The notes under the pieces: model-generated
Told to the model about the DNA's origin: nothing
Databases searched by the model: none
Seen by the model: only the letters and a program-made list of their open reading frames with translations
DNA from: Vulcanimicrobiota bacterium
GTDB lineage: Bacteria; Vulcanimicrobiota; Vulcanimicrobiia; Vulcanimicrobiales; Vulcanimicrobiaceae
Direction: 5' to 3'
DNA length: 5,762 nucleotides
NCBI GenBank assembly: GCA_019233165.1
Contig: JAFAMS010000484.1
Coordinates: forward strand, 1-5,762
Shown here: one piece after another, positions 1 through 5,762 of the stretch
Layout of the letters: every line of letters starts with the position of its first letter
Position numbering within the stretch: the stretch's first letter is position 1
Program-made: the position numbers and the translations under genes

Positions 1-1598
1 ATCCGCGCGTAGTCGACGTCGGCGAGGCCGTCGGCACGGTCTTCGGCGGCGGGACGATCCGTCAGCTCACGAACCGTGGGATGCTCTCCGTGACGTTGAA
101 GGAAGGGACGACCTCGGAGCAAGCGGGGACGTTCGTCAACACGTGGCAGCGTCGTTTTGGCGGTACGCCGGCATCGCGTCGCGGCGCGGCTGCGTCGCAG
201 CAAAATCCCTGCTCGCCCGAAGCGTTCAAAGCTGCGGCGGCGACTCCGCCGAAACCCGGCGAGCGTCGCATTACCGCCGCGGACTGCGCGCGTTTTGCGC
301 AGTTGCGCCACGCACTCATCGGCGTTACGGTGCGCGGTCGCACCATCGACATTCTGCAGCAGCAGATCGCGCAGGGCCAGGACGCGCTCCAAGTCCAGAT
401 CCTCGGCCCCGATTACCGTCAACTCACCGCGCTCGCGAATCGCGTAATGCCGCTGCTCGCGCAAATCCCCGGCGTGGTCAAGCCCGACACCAACACCACC
501 GACAATCAGCCCGAGATCGACGTCAAGCTGAACCGCCGCGTCGCGGCGCAGCTAGGGATCACGACGCAGCAGATCGCGCAAGCGATCGACACGTCGACGA
601 ACGGGACCATCGCATCCTACTGGCAGCTCAACGGACAGGAGTACCCGATCTACGTGCAGCTGCCGCCGGCCGAGCGCCGGTCGTTCGCGAATCTTTCGTC
701 GCTCCCGATTTGGGCGCCGCTGATGAACGGGACGACCAGCGCGAACCCGCCGGTGAACGCACTTCCCAGCACGGCGACGCCGACCGCGAATACGATCTCG
801 AGCGTCCCGCTCGGGAGCGTCGCGCAGCTCGTCTTCGGCGTCGGGCCGTCGCAGATCAGCCGCCAGAACAAGGTGCGCCGGATCGACATCAACTCGACCG
901 TGATCGGACGGCCGCTCGGAGCGGTCGTCGACGACGCGCAAGAGATCATGAACGCCTTCCCGTTGCCGAGCGGCTATCGCTGGCAGTTCGGGCCGGCGAT
1001 CACGCAAACCAACGACACCTTCTCGAGCCTGACGCTCGTCGTGATCCTCGCGATCGCGTTGATCTACATGCTCCTCGCCTCCCAGTTCGAGTCGTACCTG
1101 CATCCGCTCGTGATCATGATGTCCGTCCCGCTCTCGGTCGTCGGCGTCGTGCTCTCGCTGTGGATCACGCACCGGAGCTTCGGGCTGACGGCGTTCGTCG
1201 GAACGCTGATGCTCGTCGGAATCGTCGTCAAGAACGCGATCCTGGTCGTACAATTCACCAACGAGCTCAGGCACGACGGAATGGAGGCGCGCGACGCGGT
1301 GATGCGCGCGGCGCCGATGCGTTTGCGCCCGATCCTGATGACGACGATCGCGACGATCGGCGGGATGATGCCGCTCGCGCTGGGCCTCGAAGCCGGAAGC
1401 GAGACGCAGGCGCCGCTCGGCACCGTCGTGATCGGCGGTCTGCTGACCTCGACGATGCTCTCGCTGATCGTCGTCCCGACGCTCTATCTGTGGGTCGCAA
1501 GGCACATCGAGCCGCGGTTCGAGTCGAAGCCGCCGTCGCTGCCGATCCGTCGCCGCGGGCCGGAACCGCAACCTGAACCCGAACCCGTCGGAGTCTAA
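1..1598 (+). CDS. RND-family efflux transporter permease subunit, C-terminal half (5' partial)
   Basis: This is the inner-membrane pump subunit of a proton-driven tripartite efflux system. It would export drugs, lipids or other small molecules with a periplasmic adaptor and an outer-membrane channel, neither of which is in the window. The frame is open from base 3, so the start lies upstream; 531 residues are visible, about half of the usual 1,000-1,050. Window residues 1-340 form the second periplasmic porter/docking region, including the conserved stretch around ALQVQILGPDYRQL and the segment IPGV...DNQPEIDVKLNR. From residue 343 on come the last membrane helices (about five) with family hallmarks: LASQFESYLHPLVIMMSVPL, GIVVKNAILVVQFTNELR and RLRPILMTTIATIGGMMPLA. 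The protein ends in a short Pro/Glu-rich cytoplasmic tail (PEPQPEPEP). Two insertions stand out in the periplasmic part: about 50 residues holding the only two cysteines (window residues 70 and 95), and a Thr/Pro/Asn-rich stretch near 726-800. Family assignment is firm. Subclass (HAE1-like) and substrate are uncertain. Confidence 0.95.
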   Translation, partial: PRVVDVGEAVGTVFGGGTIRQLTNRGMLSVTLKEGTTSEQAGTFVNTWQRRFGGTPASRRGAAASQQNPCSPEAFKAAAATPPKPGERRITAADCARFAQLRHALIGVTVRGRTIDILQQQIAQGQDALQVQILGPDYRQLTALANRVMPLLAQIPGVVKPDTNTTDNQPEIDVKLNRRVAAQLGITTQQIAQAIDTSTNGTIASYWQLNGQEYPIYVQLPPAERRSFANLSSLPIWAPLMNGTTSANPPVNALPSTATPTANTISSVPLGSVAQLVFGVGPSQISRQNKVRRIDINSTVIGRPLGAVVDDAQEIMNAFPLPSGYRWQFGPAITQTNDTFSSLTLVVILAIALIYMLLASQFESYLHPLVIMMSVPLSVVGVVLSLWITHRSFGLTAFVGTLMLVGIVVKNAILVVQFTNELRHDGMEARDAVMRAAPMRLRPILMTTIATIGGMMPLALGLEAGSETQAPLGTVVIGGLLTSTMLSLIVVPTLYLWVARHIEPRFESKPPSLPIRRRGPEPQPEPEPVGV

Positions 1599-1665
1599 GG
1601 CCGAGCTTCGCACGCTCGCACCAGGCGAGCTGAGCTTTTGCCTTGACCTCGCCGCGGCCGAAGGT

Positions 1666-2439
1666 TTGAATCCCGGCTTGTACGATGCCGGTCCGTTCGC
1701 GACGGTCGGCCGCGACGGGTTTCACGTTCTCGAGATCGACGATGAGAAAGCCGGATGCATCTCCGCGGTGCGCTACCCCGGCGGGCTCGGATTCATCGGA
1801 TCTTTCATCGTCCGGCGGGACTTGCGCGGCCGCGGTTTCGGCCGGCTTCTCCTCCAGCGCGCGTTAGAAGGGCTCGCGGACACAGTGGGTCTGGACGCGC
1901 CGCCGCAACTGCAACCGCTCTTCGAGCGCGCCGGCTTTTCGGCCGCTTATCGGAGCGTTCGGTTTCAGCTCGATGCGCGCGAGCCCCGCGACCGGTTCCC
2001 CAGCGCCGTCGCGCTTTCGCCGCTGCGCGTCGTCGACGATGACCTCGTCGCCTTCGACGCCGCGTGCTTCGGCACGAGGCGCGAGTCGTTCTTGCAGTCT
2101 TGGATCGTGCAACCCGACGCGGTCGCGCTCGTCGCGCGGTCGATCGCCGGCGGAGAAGTGCTGGGCTTCGGGGTCGGGCGCGACTGTCGCGAAGGGACGA
2201 AGATCGCTCCCTTGTTCGCGTCGCGTCTCGACATCGCGGCGATCCTTTACGACACGATCGCGCAGCGAACGCGCTCTCCTTGGTTCATCGACGTCCCGAC
2301 GCCGAACCTCGCCGCGGTGGGATTTGCGAACGAACGGGGGATGGAACCGGTTCTCGAGCGCATCCGGATGTGGCGCGGAACGCCGCCGCCGATCGAGATC
2401 GCGAAGGTTTACGGCGTCACGTCGTTCGAGGTGGGATGA
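1666..2439 (+). CDS. GNAT family N-acetyltransferase, two-domain (GNAT plus Acetyltransf_18)
   Basis: This is a predicted cytoplasmic acetyl-CoA-dependent N-acetyltransferase of unknown acceptor. Counting from TTG 1666 (257 residues), residues about 15-100 form a GNAT fold. The acetyl-CoA pyrophosphate-binding motif is R54-x-x-G57-x-G59 in IVRRDLRGRGFGRLLLQRAL, after the typical strand CISAVRYPGGLGFIGSFIV. Residues about 118-257 match the C-terminal Acetyltransf_18 domain (YitH-like proteins): FDAACFGTRRESFLQSWI, then GTKIAPLFA, FIDVPTPNLAAV, RGMEPVLERIRMWRG and the ending VYGVTSFEVG. The start is doubtful. The frame upstream, 1600-1665, reads as homologous N-terminal protein (LRTLAPGELSFCLDLAAAEG), but there is no ATG, GTG or TTG between the in-frame stop at 1465 and 1666. 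TTG 1666 has GAAGG only one base away, a poor spacing. A CTG start (1573 or 1630) or a sequencing or frameshift event is possible. The gene probably lies in one operon with the RND gene and is translationally coupled to the hydrolase behind it. Confidence 0.88.
   Translation: MNPGLYDAGPFATVGRDGFHVLEIDDEKAGCISAVRYPGGLGFIGSFIVRRDLRGRGFGRLLLQRALEGLADTVGLDAPPQLQPLFERAGFSAAYRSVRFQLDAREPRDRFPSAVALSPLRVVDDDLVAFDAACFGTRRESFLQSWIVQPDAVALVARSIAGGEVLGFGVGRDCREGTKIAPLFASRLDIAAILYDTIAQRTRSPWFIDVPTPNLAAVGFANERGMEPVLERIRMWRGTPPPIEIAKVYGVTSFEVG
2428..2438 (+). promoter_or_regulatory. Ribosome binding site and ATGA coupling that sets the hydrolase start
   Basis: GAGG (2428-2431) sits four bases before ATG 2436, and the ATG overlaps the GNAT stop TGA (2437-2439) as ATGA. 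The open frame extends far upstream to about 2064, but that part is a shadow of the GNAT gene. The overlap and the purine run decide the start and imply translational coupling. Confidence 0.6.
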
Positions 2440-3464
2440 TCGCGGCGGCGCTCTTCGCGCTTACGCTGGCGGTCGCCGATGAGATGGCCGCGCTGGCTGC
2501 GCGGTTGGACGCCGCGCGCAGCACGTACCAGCGCATCTTCGAGGCACATCCGCGCGAGCACACGATCCTCGACGGGCTTGCGATCCCGCAGCGGATCGCG
2601 GACGACCGCGAGCTTCTCGATGAAACGGTCCCCGACGGATACGATCGCGCAGACTGGAGCGAGACAGTGCGACTGCTCGTCGACCTCGACGCGGACCTCG
2701 TCGAGCAGCTCGCGAACCGGCCCGCTCCGTTCGATTTGGAGCCGGGTTTGCGCGAACACATCTTGCGCTCGGGACGCGACGGCGTCTTCGATGCGGTCGC
2801 AACCTATGTTCCCTCCGGTCCGCCGCGTGCCGTCGCCATCGTCTTGCACGGCAACCCGCAAACCGAAAGCGGCTTGCTCGCGCAACCGTATCTACGCCGA
2901 CTCGCCGATCTCACGGCGACGATCTTGATCGCACCCTACGGGCGCGGCTCGTACGACTTTCGCGGCCCTCCGACGGCCGATCTCTATGGGCTAGTCGACC
3001 TCCTGAAAGCTTCGCCCAAGGTGAGCTCCCTGCGGTTCTTCTTGGCCGGATATTCGATGGGCGGATTCACGGCGTACATGCTCGGTCCAGGCGCGCCGAT
3101 CCGTTGGGACGGCGTTCTCGACGTCTCGGGCGCGCTCGTTGGAAGTGCCGCCGGCGCGGTCGTCAAGCGCTGGTCGAACACGCGCATCTACGTCGTCCAC
3201 GGCGAACGCGATACCAGCATCCCGACGCAGTTCTCACACGATACCGCGATCTTTCTCTTCGAAGCGGGGATTCCGGTCAGCTACTACGAGCAGCCTTCGG
3301 GCGGTCACGCGCTGCGCACGTTGTTTCCGCAGTTGCGCCAAGCTTGGCTCGACATGCACGCGGGGACGGTCCGCAGCGCCGAGGCCGGCCGGCTCGCCCG
3401 CGAAGGGATGCGTGCGCTCCCGAGCGGCGCCGGCCCGGCGGCGGGGCACGTCGATCACCCGTGA
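2436..3464 (+). CDS. Alpha/beta-hydrolase (serine esterase-like) with helical N-terminal extension
   Basis: This 342-residue predicted serine hydrolase would act on an ester, thioester or amide; the substrate is unknown. The catalytic set is visible in the normal order: an oxyanion-type HGNPQ at 138-142, the nucleophile elbow GYSMGG with Ser207, an acid candidate Asp259 in VVHGERDTSIP, and His291 in SGGHAL. The topology resembles esterase/dienelactone-hydrolase or feruloyl-esterase/PHB-depolymerase-like enzymes. Residues 1-125 precede the hydrolase core and look mostly helical and charged; I do not recognise a domain there. The first 13 residues (MIAAALFALTLAV) are hydrophobic and followed by ADE, so a short signal peptide is possible. 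There is no positively charged n-region, which makes export uncertain. The C-terminal 25 residues are Gly/Ala/Pro-rich and probably disordered. The gene starts on the GNAT stop (ATGA) and ends one base before the converging ligase gene, so it is the last gene of the + strand unit. Confidence 0.88.
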   Translation: MIAAALFALTLAVADEMAALAARLDAARSTYQRIFEAHPREHTILDGLAIPQRIADDRELLDETVPDGYDRADWSETVRLLVDLDADLVEQLANRPAPFDLEPGLREHILRSGRDGVFDAVATYVPSGPPRAVAIVLHGNPQTESGLLAQPYLRRLADLTATILIAPYGRGSYDFRGPPTADLYGLVDLLKASPKVSSLRFFLAGYSMGGFTAYMLGPGAPIRWDGVLDVSGALVGSAAGAVVKRWSNTRIYVVHGERDTSIPTQFSHDTAIFLFEAGIPVSYYEQPSGGHALRTLFPQLRQAWLDMHAGTVRSAEAGRLAREGMRALPSGAGPAAGHVDHP

Positions 3465-3466
3465 TC
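3453..3466. repeat. 14-base inverted repeat overlapping both converging gene ends
   Basis: GATCAC-CC-GTGATC is a perfect inverted repeat with 6-base arms. It covers the last codons and stop (3462-3464) of the hydrolase and the last base of the opposing ligase stop (3466-3468). As RNA it would give at most a 5-pair stem with a four-base loop, and no U-run follows on either strand. It is therefore not a convincing intrinsic terminator. It could be a protein site or chance. Confidence 0.4.
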
Positions 3467-4940
3467 TAGCCGCGAATCAGCTCGCGCAGTCGAGGCTTTT
3501 CGATCTTCCCCATCGCGTTGCGCGGCAGCACGTCGATGACGTGAATCTCCTTTGGGATCTTGAAGCTGGCCAGACGTTCGCGCAACGTCGCTTGGCAGGC
3601 CTCGGTGTCGAATCCGGCGTCGACCTCGACGAAGGCGACGGGGAGCTCGCCGCGCGCCGGATCCGGCGCTCCGACGACCGCAGCGGCGCGAACCCCGGGA
3701 TAGCGTTCGAGCTCGTCCTCGACCTCGCGCGGATAGACGTTGAAGCCGCCGGTGATGATGAGCTCTTTGATCCGACCGACGATCCGGTAGACGTCGTTCT
3801 CGGCGTCGTACTGCGCGAGGTCTCCGCTTCGATACCACTGCAAGCCCGCGTCGTCGACGAAGAACGCCGCTGCGGTTGCCTCGGGGTTTCCCCAATAGCC
3901 TTTGAAGACGTTCGGTCCGCGCACGAGCAGTTCGCCGATCTCGCCGTCCGCCAACGTAGCAGAGCTCGCGGGGTCGACGATGCGAACCGCAGCGCCGGGA
4001 ACCGGAACACCGACCGCGCCGGGAACGCGCGGTCCGCCGTAGCGATTCGAGAGCGGGAAGCCGAACTCGGTCGCACCGTAGCGTTCCAAGATTTGCGCGC
4101 CGAAACGCTGTTCGAACGCTACGTGCGTCTCCGCGGAAAGCGCAGCCGAGCCCGAAACGTACAGGCGCAGTTGCGGGATCGCGGCGGCATCGGCCTGTTC
4201 GAGCAAGCGAACGTACATGGTTGGGACGCCGAAGAACATCGTGATCTCGCCGCCGCGTAATGCGGCCAAAATCAACTTCGCGTCGAACCGCTCGTGCACG
4301 ACGATCCGCCCACCGACGGCGAGCGTCGTGTTGAGCGCGGCCGCGAGCCCGTGAAGGTGGAAGAGGGGAAGCGCGATCAAGAGCACGTCGTGGCTGCGCC
4401 AACGCCAGCTCGCGATCAGTTGGCTGCAGATCGTCGCAAGGTTGTCGTGCGTCAGCATCGCGCCCTTGGGCCGCCCGGTCGTCCCGCTCGTGTAGATGAT
4501 GACCGCAGTGTCTCCCGGAGAGCGGCGCGGAAACTCGGCGAGCGGCTCGATCGAAGCGTCGATTGCCCACCGCTCGACGTCCCCGGCATCGATGAGTTTC
4601 GGCGGTTCCCGCAGACCTGCTACGTTCGGCTTCGTCTGCTCCGAAACGAGCGCGAAGCGCGCCTGCGCGTTCCCCAGGATGAACTCGAGCTCGCCGGCGC
4701 GGTAGAGCACGTTCGTCGGGATGACGATCGCGCCGAGCCGCAGTGCGGCCAGGTACGCGTACACGAACCCGATCCGGTTCTCCGTGTACAACGAGATTCG
4801 CTCGCCCTCATCGAGACCGGCTTCGCGCAGTTTGCGCGCGACGCGAGCCGCGCCCGCATGGAGTTCGCGATAACTGATATCGCCATACGCGACTGCGGCC
4901 GCACGATCGGCGAGCGCTGCATCGAACAAATCAAGAAGCG

Positions 4941-4944
<4 letters not shown>
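3466..4944 (-). CDS. AMP-forming acyl-CoA synthetase, malonyl-CoA synthetase (MatB)-like
   Basis: This class I adenylate-forming enzyme of 492 residues activates a carboxylic acid with ATP to an acyl-AMP and transfers it to CoA. Core motifs are intact: A3 P-loop YTSGTTGRPKG (151-161), A5 YGATE (289-293), A7 YRSGD (371-375), A8 hinge GRIKELIITGGFNVYPREVE (390-409) and A10 PRNAMGK (474-480) with catalytic Lys480. Length and segments such as LPLFHLHGL (192-200), VSGSAALSAETH (263-274), ILERYG, SNRYGGPRVPGAVG and RGPNVFKGYWGNPEAT resemble MatB malonyl-CoA synthetases. YGATEFG replaces the usual YGMTET, so the acid could instead be another dicarboxylate or a fatty acid. The start is GTG 4944-4942: its GTGA overlaps the aceE stop, AAGG lies four bases upstream, and family homology begins here (TLLDLFDAAL). 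The frame stays open to 5187, but that part is a shadow of aceE. The gene is cytoplasmic and co-translated with aceE. Confidence 0.93.

Positions 4945-5762
<818 letters not shown>

Noticed and set aside
143..1576. Long + strand open frame of 477 codons inside the RND gene
   Set aside because: It overlaps the RND gene in another frame, is extremely Arg/Ala/Asp-rich and matches no family; it is a by-product of high GC.
552..1613. Long - strand open frame of 353 codons opposite the RND gene
   Set aside because: Arg/Asp-rich low-complexity translation antisense to a clear RND gene, with no recognisable motif.
1599..1665. Intergenic promoter between the RND and GNAT genes
   Set aside because: No -35/-10-like pair is visible, and the stretch reads as GNAT N-terminal coding sequence.
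2064..2435. Upstream extension of the hydrolase reading frame
   Set aside because: The stretch overlaps the GNAT C-terminal domain in another frame and is Arg-rich without homology; ATG 2436 has the ATGA overlap and a ribosome site.
3428..3440. GC-rich hairpin as an intrinsic terminator for the + strand unit
   Set aside because: No T-run follows and it lies within the hydrolase coding sequence; the short stem is expected by chance in such GC-rich DNA.
3139..4260. + strand open frame of 373 codons spanning the convergent junction
   Set aside because: It runs across the end of the hydrolase and antisense to the ligase, both with complete family motifs; the translation looks like random GC-rich sequence.

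Overview
The window is dense, GC-rich bacterial chromosome with five protein genes and essentially no free intergenic DNA. There are three genes on the + strand and then two on the - strand, and the two sets meet tail to tail. The high GC content, strong GC bias at third codon positions, GTG and TTG starts and 4-base stop/start overlaps suggest an uncultured GC-rich environmental bacterium. A phylum such as Eremiobacterota (WPS-2) would fit, but that is only a guess. The RND-type pump points to an envelope with two membranes. I see no RNA gene, insertion sequence, CRISPR array, phage gene or attachment site. No stretch over 300 bases lacks a gene.

The + strand unit (1-3464) begins inside the C-terminal half of an RND (resistance-nodulation-division) efflux pump subunit. 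It ends at 1598. A two-domain GNAT N-acetyltransferase of the Acetyltransf_18 type follows, and its homologous N-terminus appears to begin right after the RND stop. The GNAT stop overlaps the ATG of an alpha/beta-hydrolase by four bases (ATGA). The arrangement looks like one transcript: an exporter followed by two small-molecule or acyl-modifying enzymes. The shared substrate, if there is one, cannot be read from the sequence.

The - strand unit (5762-3466) begins inside the C-terminal third of the homodimeric-type pyruvate dehydrogenase E1 component (AceE). Its stop overlaps, as GTGA, the GTG start of a 492-residue AMP-forming acyl-CoA synthetase that most resembles malonyl-CoA synthetase (MatB). 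Both enzymes end in acyl-CoA production (acetyl-CoA through the PDH complex, and malonyl-CoA or another acyl-CoA by the ligase). Co-translation therefore suggests a CoA-thioester supply role, which is inference.

The two units converge with a single base (3465) between their stop codons. A 14-base inverted repeat (3453-3466) overlaps both gene ends. I found no clearly new defence or mobile system. The points most worth a second look are the aceE-ligase coupling, the missing canonical start for the GNAT N-terminus, the cysteine-bearing insertion in the RND periplasmic part, and the gapless convergent junction.
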